61,885 nt of DNA from Cytophagales bacterium Alg240-R148 (GCA_900537185.1 LS999826.1:1662143-1724027), one strand, 5' to 3'. Shown: positions 23,537 to 32,770, numbered from the stretch's first letter. Numbers and translations: made by a program. Notes: generated by a model not told the origin, from the letters alone.

Positions 23537-24889
23537 TTATTGCATAGGAACATAAGGAGGAAGTACCCAAACGTTGCGAACCGAGTCAAGGGTTCCGTTC
23601 ATAATTTCTACCACCATCCGATCTGTTATTGTTAGGCCTTTTCGGGCCATGTTTTCAAAAGTATCGATTCCATTATTGGGGAAATTTTGCCTGGTTCGGT
23701 GGATGTTGAAACGGTTGGAAAAGGTTCTTCCAAACACTGTTTCAATGCCTTCTTTACCAATCATAAAACCCAATAACCCACCCCATGTGGCCGTAGGATT
23801 GTCAGAGTCCCAACCAGCTAGGGTGCCTATTTTAATGGTTGTTTTAAAGTCACCTTCTCCATACAATAGGCTGACTAAACTGGCAGCGAAGTTGATACCA
23901 GCGGCAAAACAACCATTGCAATATAGATTCTTAGCAGTAATGTTGTACCCGTCTTCCTGATGGACCTGGTATCGGTAGTAAATGGAATCTCGGGCTTGTT
24001 CCCAAGGAATACCTGAATGGTACAGCCCTTTGGTGTATTGGTACATCTTGGCCGGGTAGGTGTCATGCGGCAATACTTGACTCGCGGACTCTGCCATCCA
24101 TAAAATGCGTTCCCGCATGTGTTTTTTGGAAGGTACCGAAGCAAGAGCATGCATATGAACATAAAACTGCGCTATCGATTCCGCTTCTTGTCTGGCTACG
24201 GTTCTAATAGGTAATTCGGCTATTTGATGGGCAATTTTTGGTTGGGTAGGGGCCAACAAACCAAATATTTCGGTGGTCAATTGTGCATCAATCATATCAT
24301 AGTGCTCATTGTTGTTGGGGTGGCCTGTGTCGGGTGGTAACATACCCGCTTGCATGAGGTCATATGCTTTTTGATTGGAAACCCAAAGGAAATTCTCTTC
24401 ATCTGGCCTTATGTGCAACAGCCAGCCATCTCGGATTTGTTTTGGGGTTAGCACAGTGGCTTTATGGGTGTAAAGAAGCTGCTGGTACATGTATTCCAAA
24501 TCGGTATCATCGTCGGCACCCCAAACTTCAGAACTGTCTTTAAAAACAAAGTCAATGGTGGCAGACAAGTCGCTTGGTACACCTTCTCCCCATATGCTGG
24601 GTTGGTCTGGCTGCCCCCAATCTGCCCTGGTGTAAAACGCTCCTGTCTTTATTGCACCTAAGTCTCCAATTTTATCCATTTCAGTTACCAGCCCAGTCCA
24701 GTTGGCAATAGATTGCCCCAACCAAAAACCATACAATTGATTTTCATATTGTGCCCTACTGATGATAATGGGTGCAGTGTTTTTAATTTGGTTGCTGGTT
24801 GCTTTTGTTGTCTCTTCAGGCACTTGGCCACAAGACAACAGGAATAAAAAGGGGCATAGGCTGTAAATAAGCATTTTTATGGTTGGCAT
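23537..24889 (-). CDS. ADP-ribosylglycohydrolase family lipoprotein
   Basis: The frame opens with GTG at 24940; ATG 24889 (MPTIKMLIYSLCPFLFLLSC) or 24874 gives a proper lipoprotein signal. The mature ~430 residues show the family's metal-binding acids: 'GADDDTDLEYMYQQLL' in the first half and 'AGWDSDNPTATWGGLLGFMI' in the second. Members remove ADP-ribose from proteins or small molecules using Mg ions. A lipid-anchored member would act outside the cytoplasm, so its substrate is likely different. Confidence 0.85.
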   Translation of the reverse strand: MPTIKMLIYSLCPFLFLLSCGQVPEETTKATSNQIKNTAPIIISRAQYENQLYGFWLGQSIANWTGLVTEMDKIGDLGAIKTGAFYTRADWGQPDQPSIWGEGVPSDLSATIDFVFKDSSEVWGADDDTDLEYMYQQLLYTHKATVLTPKQIRDGWLLHIRPDEENFLWVSNQKAYDLMQAGMLPPDTGHPNNNEHYDMIDAQLTTEIFGLLAPTQPKIAHQIAELPIRTVARQEAESIAQFYVHMHALASVPSKKHMRERILWMAESASQVLPHDTYPAKMYQYTKGLYHSGIPWEQARDSIYYRYQVHQEDGYNITAKNLYCNGCFAAGINFAASLVSLLYGEGDFKTTIKIGTLAGWDSDNPTATWGGLLGFMIGKEGIETVFGRTFSNRFNIHRTRQNFPNNGIDTFENMARKGLTITDRMVVEIMNGTLDSVRNVWVLPPYVPMQ

Positions 24890-25048
24890 CAGATCAGGTA
24901 TTAAATTCAATCGAATGGGGCAGTATTCCAACGGTAACACATTGGTAGGCTAATTTAATAATTATTTGCAATAGGAGAGGAGGTGTTGTGAAATTGGCAT
25001 GAAAAGACTTGGGGTTTCATTATAACAAAGTAGTTGTGTTTTGTTTCT

Positions 25049-25182
25049 TCATCGTTTTTAGCAACTATGAATGTTAGTGTAATAGTAAATACTATTTGTC
25101 GCTATTGATGGCCTAATGACAGTCCGAAACAAAGCACTATATTGAATTTTGGCCTTTCACCATTTATTAGTTAAACTATAAG
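25049..25182. repeat. Direct repeat, copy 1 of a 134-base pair
   Basis: Runs from 'tcatcgtttttagcaactat' to 'ttagttaaactataag', about 90 percent identical by eye to 26530-26662. Each copy lies just behind a minus-strand gene (stops at 25234 and 26674). It contains AATAGT-AAAT-ACTATT, a short palindrome. The rest of 24890-25233 is plain AT-rich sequence. Confidence 0.85.
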
Positions 25183-25233
25183 AATAAACTATTAACCTCA
25201 ACACGTCATCTAGCAATGATTTAAAGAATAAGT

Positions 25234-26211
25234 CTATTGGCAGATATTATTGAAATTTGATTGTTCTAAATACTTTTTATCAATTTGTACGGCCTTTTTC
25301 CAATCTGAACAGGCGTTTTTTTGGTTTTTTAAACCCAAATATGATTGTGCTCTATAAAAATAGACTTCTGCGTCATCAGTAAAAACATCTAAGTAAAGAC
25401 TGTATTCTTCAATAGCCTTTTTATATTCGCCGAGTTTAAAATAGCATGTAGCTCTATATTTTAGAGACATCAACGTTTCATGCATGTCCTCTTTACCCGT
25501 GTTTTTGGATATGAACAAGGTGTAATAGTAAATAGCTTGTTCATGTTTTTTTAGAGCAGCCAACACCATACCCATAAGTTGATAGTTTGTTATAATACCA
25601 GAGTCGATCTCTATAGACTTTGAAATGTCTTTAAAAGCTTCATCATATTGACTTGTGATCATATAAGCCTCTCCTCTTCGGGTTAAATAAACAGCATTGT
25701 TTGGTTCAATTGTCAAACTATTATCTAAATCATCGATAGCACCATAATTATCTCCTAACATATTCTTGTTTAAAGAACTTAGCGCCCAGTATAGAGAGTT
25801 GTCTGGGCATAATTCAGTAGCTTTTTTAAAAAATACATTAGCAGGATAGTAATTTTCCTTTTTTAGCATGTCACCAGCATTAAAAAAGAAATCATTACAA
25901 TTCAATTGTTTGCCATCTTCGTAGTACATTTTATTGATGGTTGTCATACTGTCGTTTCGATAAATTATTTCATGTTCAATTTGCCCAGATGGAAAATAAT
26001 TTGTCCATACTCCGGTAAGCTTGCCATCTTTGTAATCACCCTCTGACTGCTTGCCAGAGTTAAGATAGAAATAAATCCAATGGCCATCTGGTTCTCCATT
26101 TTTGTATTGGCCAAGCGCATTTAGATTATACTCTTCAATAAACAGCGTATCACTTTGGGCATTGACTCCAATAGATATAAATAGAATGAACCAAGTTGAA
26201 ATTATTCTCAT
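25234..26211 (-). CDS. MORN-repeat and TPR protein, exported
   Basis: ATG 26211 (MRIISTWFILFISIGVNAQ) gives a signal peptide. The first ~90 mature residues hold MORN-type repeats ('GQYKNGEPDGHWIYFYLNSG', 'GDYKDGKLTGVWTNYFPSG'), and the remainder has five or six tetratricopeptide repeats ('NSLYWALSSLNKNMLGDNYG', 'AVYLTRRGEAYMITSQYDEA'). Such MORN-TPR proteins are common in Bacteroidota envelopes and serve as scaffolds; no enzymatic domain is visible. It is flanked by two direct repeats. Confidence 0.85.
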   Translation of the reverse strand: MRIISTWFILFISIGVNAQSDTLFIEEYNLNALGQYKNGEPDGHWIYFYLNSGKQSEGDYKDGKLTGVWTNYFPSGQIEHEIIYRNDSMTTINKMYYEDGKQLNCNDFFFNAGDMLKKENYYPANVFFKKATELCPDNSLYWALSSLNKNMLGDNYGAIDDLDNSLTIEPNNAVYLTRRGEAYMITSQYDEAFKDISKSIEIDSGIITNYQLMGMVLAALKKHEQAIYYYTLFISKNTGKEDMHETLMSLKYRATCYFKLGEYKKAIEEYSLYLDVFTDDAEVYFYRAQSYLGLKNQKNACSDWKKAVQIDKKYLEQSNFNNICQ

Positions 26212-26529
26212 AAATTTATGTTTTAAAATCAATTGTTTGACAAAGTTGTAAAATTAGGGTCTATACTACTGCTTTCAAATAAAGTCAATCGAATTTCTTA
26301 CTTTATTCTGAAAACAAGATACCTTTGATTACTGTCACTTCAGATCTCTTATTTATAAGTAAGCTTATTTTAATGTAATCTTCACTTCATAGAATCTGCA
26401 GGATTAGCTTGCTTAATTGTCACAGTTGTTTTTTGATGTTACTTGAGAACTGGAAGCGCTAGTTTTGAATTCTTTTAGTTACTTTGAAAATGTTCATAAA
26501 AATGAATTGAGTCTCAAACCTTCGTCCAG
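26212..26529. other. Intergenic region without a supported gene
   Basis: The stretch upstream of the MORN-TPR gene is AT-rich. Only 'cttcatagaatctgcaggat' with its surroundings suggests remnants of the palindromic material seen near 6.5 kb ('aatctgcaagattg'), too short to call. Confidence 0.25.
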
Positions 26530-26662
26530 TCATCATTTTTAGCAACTATGAATGTTAGTGCAATAGTAAAACTATTTGTCGCTATTGATGGCCTTAGGAC
26601 AGTCCGAGACAAAGCAAATCATTGAATTTTGGCCTTTCACCATTTATTAGTTAAACACTAAG
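26530..26662. repeat. Direct repeat, copy 2 of a 134-base pair
   Basis: Second copy, starting 'tcatcatttttagcaactat' and ending 'ttagttaaacactaag', lying 12 bases behind the stop of the porin-like gene. Together the copies bracket a 1.48-kb unit containing one gene. Confidence 0.85.
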
Positions 26663-26673
26663 AGCAGCAAACC

Positions 26674-27384
26674 TTAAAAATGAAAAACAACCCCAACATC
26701 GAGCCCATACAATTCTATATCTGTATTTACCAATAATTCATCCGACTTAAAAGACAAGGATAAATACCTTGCACCAAGCGCAACTTCTAATAATTTGGAA
26801 ACCCGATACCCTGCTTTTGGGTGGAAGTAATAGGTCCAAGAATCAAAAAAACCAAATCCTCCAACATCCGTACCCATTTTAATCCGCCATTTTTCAGTGT
26901 GTAAAAAATAAAAATTCAAGACCACTAAGGGAGACAAGAAGGACCAATCGGAGTCTTTTAATAGTTCACCTTCAAAATTTAAGTCGTGGTTTACAGATAA
27001 TAACCTACCACCTAAGCCTGCTTTTAACCATTTGGTAACTTTTCTTGTAGCAAAAAAGCCCATCAGTCCATATTTACCCGTAAAGTTTCCTTTTCTATCG
27101 GAAATGGGCAGTTTAAAATCGCTTTTAAATCCAATATCAGCATAGTTAACCACAAAAAACCATTTTTCACTTTCTACGTGCAAACCCAACAACCCTCCGT
27201 AGTTAAGCGATTGCTCTAAACTTGCTCTATTACCAGAAAAAGTGACATCTCCGGTAACAAAGGGAGCGTATAATTCAGGAACAATTCTAACATCCCATTT
27301 CTTATCTTTATAAAGGTCTTGAGAAAAAAGATCATTAGAGACCAAAAAACAAATAAATACTGAGCTGATTACTGACTTTAACAT
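26674..27384 (-). CDS. Outer-membrane beta-barrel protein
   Basis: 236 residues with a signal peptide ending 'DLFSQ'. The mature protein alternates polar and aromatic residues in amphipathic strands ('KWFFVVNYADIGFKSDF', 'KWLKAGLGGRLLSVNHDLNF', 'LLEVALGARYLSLSFKS') and ends in Phe ('GLDVGVVFHF'), the usual terminus for BAM-dependent barrels. An 8- or 10-strand barrel is likely. No specific transport role can be inferred. Confidence 0.8.
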   Translation of the reverse strand: MLKSVISSVFICFLVSNDLFSQDLYKDKKWDVRIVPELYAPFVTGDVTFSGNRASLEQSLNYGGLLGLHVESEKWFFVVNYADIGFKSDFKLPISDRKGNFTGKYGLMGFFATRKVTKWLKAGLGGRLLSVNHDLNFEGELLKDSDWSFLSPLVVLNFYFLHTEKWRIKMGTDVGGFGFFDSWTYYFHPKAGYRVSKLLEVALGARYLSLSFKSDELLVNTDIELYGLDVGVVFHF

Positions 27385-27530
27385 AAAAGCTTCCTTTTTT
27401 TAAAAGTTAATGAAAAAGATTTTGGTACGCAAAACCCGAAGTGCTGTTGGCTTGTTCGGATTCATCTTAAAGCAGACATAAATTTTTTTAGAGCACCAGT
27501 ATTTGTACGATACAGGTGTTTGTACCACAC

Positions 27531-28244
27531 TCACAAAAAATTAGGGGCTTCTTGCTTGTATTTGGATTTGTCCACTACCTTTTTATTTATTATTGTCGTT
27601 ACTTCTATAAGGGAGTCGGTTATTTCGTTTGCTTTAAATTCAACTATATTCTCTTGAATGGAACTGGAGTGCATTAAATGAATAATTAAATGATTCTCGA
27701 GCATGGAGAATTTAAATTTTATGGGGCTATCCAAATTGTTTCTAATCTTAAGATCTTTGTATCCATAAGCAACGGTCGCATCAGAACCCAAAGGAGTGAA
27801 ACGGGTTGCATTGGTATAGATATCCATAGAATGGCTATGCCTTTCTAATATTTCAAGGTTTGCAATTAAGCTTATGTAATAGATAAGCCCTGATAACTGA
27901 CAAAGCCCACCACCTAAAGAATTTTCTATCTTCCCATTTACCAAAGAACGACTCTCCACATACCCTTTCTTTTTAGAAGGGCTTCCAATTATCTTCCAAT
28001 ACGAGAATATTTCATTGGGGTTGATTTGTATCGACTCTATCCGTTTTATGGCTATTAATAAATTCTTCTTTTTGGCATCATTTGGCTTTAAATCCTGCTT
28101 CAGTGATATCTTATCTTTGAATATATAAGACAAATCTCTTTTTCTGGCATACTTAAATTGATACCCTTTAAATACATCGTACAAGCCTCTCTTTATTAAA
28201 TGAAGTCTTATTTTGATGGAGTATGGTATCAATTTTTTTATCAC
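27531..28244 (-). CDS. VanW family protein
   Basis: The longest frame opens at 28301 and overlaps the methyltransferase gene by 61 bases. A GTG at 28244 overlaps that gene's stop as GTGA, typical of coupled genes, and leaves 237 residues starting near 'IKKLIPYSIK', so it is preferred. The VanW core is clear: 'INPNEIFSYWKIIGSPSKKK', 'GYVESRSLVNGKIENSLGGG', 'LCQLSGLIYYISLIA'. VanW homologues occur in vancomycin-resistance clusters and elsewhere with unknown biochemical role. Confidence 0.85.
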   Translation of the reverse strand: MIKKLIPYSIKIRLHLIKRGLYDVFKGYQFKYARKRDLSYIFKDKISLKQDLKPNDAKKKNLLIAIKRIESIQINPNEIFSYWKIIGSPSKKKGYVESRSLVNGKIENSLGGGLCQLSGLIYYISLIANLEILERHSHSMDIYTNATRFTPLGSDATVAYGYKDLKIRNNLDSPIKFKFSMLENHLIIHLMHSSSIQENIVEFKANEITDSLIEVTTIINKKVVDKSKYKQEAPNFL

Positions 28245-28915
28245 CTTTTCTTTAAGATAAAAATTAGGTGGGAACTGTACTCTTTTATAAATGAGTTGCA
28301 AAGCAAATTGTCAAATTGAACAATGTTTTTCCTCACATTTTCAGAAAGTCGATGGATGGGCAGAAAGGCCGACCCATAGTAGGAAACCAACTGCCAATCG
28401 GTAAGTACAAGTCTTTTTATTTTTTTTACACTTATTTGGTTGGACCCATGCCAGTTGTTGGTCCTATAACTGGTTAGTTTTCTTCTTTTCTCTGAAGGAA
28501 TATCAAAGATAAAGTATCCTCCTTTTTTTAATACTCTATTTACTTCCTTTAGTATTTTTATTACAGAATTATTATTTAGGTGCATGAATAAATGGAAGGA
28601 GAAAACATTGTCGAAAAATGAATTTTGATAGGAAAGTGTTTCGGCATCTTCAATAGAAATGTTTTTACACGGATACTTCTTTTTTGAAAGCTGTACCATG
28701 TTTTTGCTTATATCTATTCCATGGTCCGCATAGTTTAAAAACCTACCAGTTCCACAAGCCAAATCTAAATTGAATTCGGTTTTATTTTTATCTAAATGTC
28801 TATTTAAAATTACTTCTTCTTGGCTGTTTATAAATTGGCCGTAGGAATTACCAAATCTATCTTCATCATAATCAATGGCCAAGTTGTTGTAATATTTAAT
28901 AATCTCTTCTTTCAT
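28241..28915 (-). CDS. Class I SAM-dependent methyltransferase
   Basis: 224 residues with the SAM-binding glycine-rich motif I 'FNLDLACGTGRFLNYADHGI' and post-motif acid 'DISKNMVQLSKKKYP'. 'DAETLSYQNSFFDNVFSFHL' and 'VNRVLKKGGYFIFDIPSEKR' match motifs II and III of the methyltransf_11 type. It is probably co-transcribed and coupled to the VanW gene by GTGA. Substrate unknown. Confidence 0.9.
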   Translation of the reverse strand: MKEEIIKYYNNLAIDYDEDRFGNSYGQFINSQEEVILNRHLDKNKTEFNLDLACGTGRFLNYADHGIDISKNMVQLSKKKYPCKNISIEDAETLSYQNSFFDNVFSFHLFMHLNNNSVIKILKEVNRVLKKGGYFIFDIPSEKRRKLTSYRTNNWHGSNQISVKKIKRLVLTDWQLVSYYGSAFLPIHRLSENVRKNIVQFDNLLCNSFIKEYSSHLIFILKKR

Positions 28916-29169
28916 TACAATTAGAGGTACGCCAATTCAAGTAAGAATCTCAAGTAAGAATCCTGGCATCCTGCAAGCGCAATATAATAAAAGCTTTTAT
29001 TAGATAACCAATATATCCTGCCTCATTAGCAACTGGTGCCCTATCTATTGCCAACTGGTGCCTGTTAAGGAAATAAAAAAAGGATGGGCTGGAACTAGGT
29101 AACACAATAATTATACCTAGGATAAGCACGATCCAAAGTAAAATATATTGTTGCTACATTGTATAGTAT
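28916..29169. other. Intergenic region with short direct repeats
   Basis: Contains 'caagtaagaatc' twice (28938-28963) and 'aactggtgcc' twice (29031-29062). No gene or stable hairpin recognised. Confidence 0.4.
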
Positions 29170-29325
29170 CTATTGATTCATGTGTTTTAAAAAGAACTTT
29201 ATTACGCCTAAATTCATATCGGATGTTGTCCAATGGCCTACTCCTTCGTAATTTTTAAAAATTGGAAATATTGAGTTGGATTGGTACAATTCCATACATT
29301 TTAAATACCGACCCTGTACTTCATT
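29170..29325 (-). pseudogene. C-terminal remnant of an alpha/beta-hydrolase-like gene
   Basis: A minus-strand frame abutting and slightly overlapping the end of the PD40 gene reads '...EVQGRYLKCMELYQ', 'SIFPIFKNYEGVGHWTTSDM' and 'NLGVIKFFLKHMNQ', then a stop. 'GVGHWTTSDMN..VI.FF.KH' is the typical C-terminus of an alpha/beta hydrolase, with the catalytic His in GVGH. The rest of the gene is absent, so a deletion joined it to the PD40 gene's 3' end. Confidence 0.55.
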
Positions 29326-30253
29326 CTTCTCTCAACCCCAAAACTACTTCAGAATCCACCCAATACACACTGCCCTGGTAGGTCGCATCCCAACCGCCAT
29401 CTAGTGGGTCACTGAACCTCCTAGAAAACAAAAAGTACGCATGGTCTGGGGTCATGTAAGGGCAGAAATCCGTTTGCTCGGTATTGATGGTTTCGTTTAA
29501 TGTAATGGGTGTTTGCCATTCCCCATCTTTTTTGAAAGATACTTGCATGGCGTAGACCCCTTCTTCGTTGGTGGTTGAATAAATCAAATAACTTTCGTCC
29601 GCTGAAACGAAGGTATCTCCGGCTCCAGCAGCTTTGTTGATGGTTGGGCCAAGGCTTTTGGGGGCTTCAAAAGTGCCATCTTCTAAATATTGTGCACGGT
29701 AGACATCTCTTTTGCCAATGCCACCCGGACGATCAGAAATAAAATACAAACTACCATCTGCTACTACTACAGGATACAATTCGGTGTGTTTGGAGGATAT
29801 AGGAGCTGGAAGTTTCTTGGCGAGTTGCCATTTCCCATTCACTTTGTTGCTGCTGTACAAGTCCAAAGTTCCCACTTTACTCGTGTCTGGTTCGTACCTG
29901 CCAAGAAAATACAAGGTATTGCCATCTTGGGTTATTGTCATGTCGGCAGCAAGGTAGGGAATCGTTTCGTCTGGGAAGAGTTGAATTGGAGAAGGGGCTT
30001 TCCACTGGCCTTCTAATCGTTCGCTGTGGTGTATGGTTAGGTTGCCTTGGATGCGCCTAGTAAAGAAAAACTCTGTTATGTCGGCATTGAATACGCCATT
30101 GAGCTCGATAGAATCTGAATTGATCAGGCCTGGAGCCAATATCTCAGGAGTAGTACCCGGTGTTTTTTGGTTCAAATAAGAGGCCGTGTCTATACAAGAC
30201 TGTAGGGATAGAAAAGAACCGATTAACAGAATTAAATAATGGCGGTTGTTCAT
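29321..30253 (-). CDS. PD40 (TolB-like beta-propeller) lipoprotein
   Basis: 310 residues; lipobox 'SFLSLQSC'. Repeated 'DGSLYFISDRPGG.GKRDVY', 'DGNTLYFLGRYEPDTSKVG' and 'DESYLIYSTTNEEG' blades mark a PD40/WD40-like propeller. Bacteroidota use such proteins as outer-membrane accessory components and in OmpA-linked complexes. The final blade is 'PYMTPDHAYFLFSRRFSD'. No partner domain is fused here. Confidence 0.85.
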   Translation of the reverse strand: MNNRHYLILLIGSFLSLQSCIDTASYLNQKTPGTTPEILAPGLINSDSIELNGVFNADITEFFFTRRIQGNLTIHHSERLEGQWKAPSPIQLFPDETIPYLAADMTITQDGNTLYFLGRYEPDTSKVGTLDLYSSNKVNGKWQLAKKLPAPISSKHTELYPVVVADGSLYFISDRPGGIGKRDVYRAQYLEDGTFEAPKSLGPTINKAAGAGDTFVSADESYLIYSTTNEEGVYAMQVSFKKDGEWQTPITLNETINTEQTDFCPYMTPDHAYFLFSRRFSDPLDGGWDATYQGSVYWVDSEVVLGLREE

Positions 30254-30297
30254 ATTGTTGTGTTTGAATGATGTTTGGCTAACTAATTGGTTTCAAT

Positions 30298-31119
30298 TTA
30301 CTTAACTTTATAACGATGTCCACGTTTTAAAGCAATAGTTTCGTATCCCTTAAAATATATAGGGATGGAAATATCGCGTTCTTTTCTTACCACAAAGTGC
30401 AAGTGGGGCCCTCGAGTATGCCCAGTTAGGCCTGAAACACCAATTTTCTGGCCGGCCTTAATAGAATCCCCAACATTTACCAAAACGCCCTTGTATTGCA
30501 AGTGAACATAGGAGGCCAAGGTGCCATCTTGGTGCAACACTACTATTCTATTGGCCATGTTGCGCAGTTCTGGCCCACCTTGTTTTGTAAACCAATCGAT
30601 GGCTTTAATTACAATACCGTCTCTTGCAGCGTGTACTGGCTCCCCAATATTCAATTGAAAGTCCAGTGCATAGCCAGACAACGTTCCTTTGTGGGAGTAT
30701 TTTCCATTCCATCCTTGGCTCACTTCGTATTTTTTATGGGCTTTAAATGGAAGGCGGTACAAATAGTTGCTGTCTATCGAAATGGTTTTTGGGTGGCCTA
30801 TGTAGTACGAAAACTTCCATTCTTTTTTAACTTTTTTGACCAAGGTATCCAGCTCTATGCCTTGTGCAGCGTGTAAAACAATGCTGTCCTTTGCTGGTAA
30901 TAGAAAGGATTGGATTTCCTCGTTGGTTGTTCTATCCGATACAACCATTTCGATTGGAGCCAAGAGTTTGTTTATGGCCATTAATTGGATACTATCTTTA
31001 GTAGTTTTCCATTTTAATTGAAGATCGTCTTCAAATGTTGTTGGTCGGTCTTTTTGTTCTTGCCCAGTACTAAAAAAGGGTAGGGCAATGAGGAATCCCA
31101 TAAGTAGCTGTGTTTTCAT
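30298..31119 (-). CDS. M23 family zinc metallopeptidase
   Basis: The frame starts with TTG at 31128; ATG 31119 (MKTQLLMGFLIALPFFSTGQ) gives a signal peptide. The C-terminal domain carries the M23 ligands: His and Asp in 'HKGTLSGYALDF', and the HxH in 'GPHLHFVVRK'. These enzymes cleave peptidoglycan cross-bridges or activate other secreted factors. 'GYALDFQLNIGEPVHAARDG' and 'VGVSGLTGHTRGPHLHF'-type glycine loops are normal, so it is probably active. Confidence 0.9.
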   Translation of the reverse strand: MKTQLLMGFLIALPFFSTGQEQKDRPTTFEDDLQLKWKTTKDSIQLMAINKLLAPIEMVVSDRTTNEEIQSFLLPAKDSIVLHAAQGIELDTLVKKVKKEWKFSYYIGHPKTISIDSNYLYRLPFKAHKKYEVSQGWNGKYSHKGTLSGYALDFQLNIGEPVHAARDGIVIKAIDWFTKQGGPELRNMANRIVVLHQDGTLASYVHLQYKGVLVNVGDSIKAGQKIGVSGLTGHTRGPHLHFVVRKERDISIPIYFKGYETIALKRGHRYKVK

Positions 31120-31242
31120 AGGCCGCAATTGCTTGGATTATAAAAATAAAACTTGTTGCCGAATGTAAAAATGAAATCTACTTTTTTTAATCTAGTACAA
31201 CAAGAGCCTTTTTAATAGAACCAAACCCTTGTTCTTTGATTT

Positions 31243-32172
31243 TTATTTAGAATTGAGGTAGAGCTGCCGCCTTAAACCATCCGGATCAAAATTAGCCCGC
31301 ATGCGTTTTTTCTGACCTTTGCTGAACATATGCATGGAGCCATCGTATACCCTATCCATAAAGTTCATGAACATATCGTTGCTGCCGCAGGAGCTTTGTG
31401 GATGGCTGGGTGTATTGGCATATTGAGCGTATTGAGTAGGGGTGTCGTCCACTAAATCGCCATTTTCACAATTTTCATCTTCCCCATAGATGTGGTACAG
31501 GTGCAACCAGTGGCCGATTTCATGGGTGGCTGTTCTTCCCAAATCAAAGTTAGTTTCCAAAGGAGCAACGGTCCCAAATACCCTGGGGTCTATTACGACC
31601 CCATCTATTCTTGGGTCGGCATCTGGGAATTGCGCATACCCACCCAAGCCCAGGTTTCCATGGCGATCGCTGAGATCGGCCACCCAAATGTTGAGGTACT
31701 GGTCTCTAGGCCAAGCATCTTGGCCACCTTGCGCAGTAAAAAACAACTTTAAATCTTCTATGGGCACCTGGCCTGTAATGTCTTTGCCATCAAAACCAGT
31801 TACATCGCTGCTGTTCCTGAGAATGCCAGTGGTTGGAAGGCCATGGGGGTCGACGGTGGCCAACTTAAATTCTATGCCTACATCGGCAATTCTATCTTTG
31901 AATTCATCGGGTACTTGTGAAAGGCCAGTGTTTTTAGCCCTGAAATCTTCGTTGAGCACCACAAATTGAGAATGAATTTTTTCATCGCTCAATTCAAAAG
32001 GGGCAGGAGCATAGTTGACCACATGTACCACTACGGGTATGGTAATAACTTCAGAATCGGGAACAGGTTCAGGTTTATCGTCTGGAGTTGGGGCGTCATT
32101 GTTTTTGCAAGAGGCTGTTATAACAAGAAGAACGAGCCATGCAAGTAGTTGTATTCGGTTTTGTTGGGACAT
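31243..32172 (-). CDS. M43 (pappalysin-type) metallopeptidase lipoprotein
   Basis: 309 residues; lipobox 'VITASCKN'. The extended zinc motif HEIGHWLHLYH gives the three His ligands and general-base Glu of metzincins, preceded by 'FDLGRTATHEIG'. 'VFVNEDFRAKN'-like and 'LNIWVADLSDRHGNLGLGGY' segments match the cytophagalysin branch of M43. It would act outside the cell or at the surface. No T9SS signal is present, so lipid anchoring is the likely retention. Confidence 0.9.
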   Translation of the reverse strand: MSQQNRIQLLAWLVLLVITASCKNNDAPTPDDKPEPVPDSEVITIPVVVHVVNYAPAPFELSDEKIHSQFVVLNEDFRAKNTGLSQVPDEFKDRIADVGIEFKLATVDPHGLPTTGILRNSSDVTGFDGKDITGQVPIEDLKLFFTAQGGQDAWPRDQYLNIWVADLSDRHGNLGLGGYAQFPDADPRIDGVVIDPRVFGTVAPLETNFDLGRTATHEIGHWLHLYHIYGEDENCENGDLVDDTPTQYAQYANTPSHPQSSCGSNDMFMNFMDRVYDGSMHMFSKGQKKRMRANFDPDGLRRQLYLNSK

Positions 32173-32374
32173 GGTAAAAATCAGGGTTGTCTAAAAAAAG
32201 GTATTGACTGAACTAACGAATAAAAATGGCCGAAGTTGTTGTGGTTAAAGTTTTTATCAGAATATTGAACTTCAACTATTGGCTCACTACAAAATGTTTA
32301 GAGAGATTGGATAATTGCCAAGACCTTGAACCAACCTAGTTATGCTCGTTGCTACCCGCAATACGCCCCACTTA

Positions 32375-32770
32375 TTACTGGTTTTTTGCTCCCTTCCTTT
32401 TTAGAATAATCCAGATCAAAATGCAAAAAAGTATGGTCAATACAGAAAAGCCTTTTTCTAAAACTGTAGTAGCCAAAAAATTGCCAATGGTATTGAGGGC
32501 AAAAAGCCCAAAGAAAAACCACAATATAAAATTGGCTGCTTTTATAGGTAGAATAGGGCGGATGTATGCCCCTTTGATGAGCAATACCAACACTAGGACC
32601 ACATTGAGCGCCAAAGAAAAAGCTTCAAAGGCGTACATTTCTTGGTCATTTTTTAAGCGACCGCCCCAAGTGATGTCATATGGGACTATTTTTAAAACGA
32701 TGGTGAGGTGAAACAATATTATGGCACCTACCAAAACGAGCATGATTTGAATGGCGGTTTTAGCTTGCAT
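32375..32770 (-). CDS. Four-helix membrane protein of unknown function
   Basis: 131 residues with four hydrophobic segments ('AIQIMLVLVGAIILFHLTIV', 'FSLALNVVLVLVLLIKGAYI', 'FILWFFFGLFALNTIGNFLA', 'SVLTILFCILIWIILKRKGA'). Its start overlaps the previous gene by 11 bases, so the two form an operon. Family not recognised. Confidence 0.7.
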   Translation of the reverse strand: MQAKTAIQIMLVLVGAIILFHLTIVLKIVPYDITWGGRLKNDQEMYAFEAFSLALNVVLVLVLLIKGAYIRPILPIKAANFILWFFFGLFALNTIGNFLATTVLEKGFSVLTILFCILIWIILKRKGAKNQ

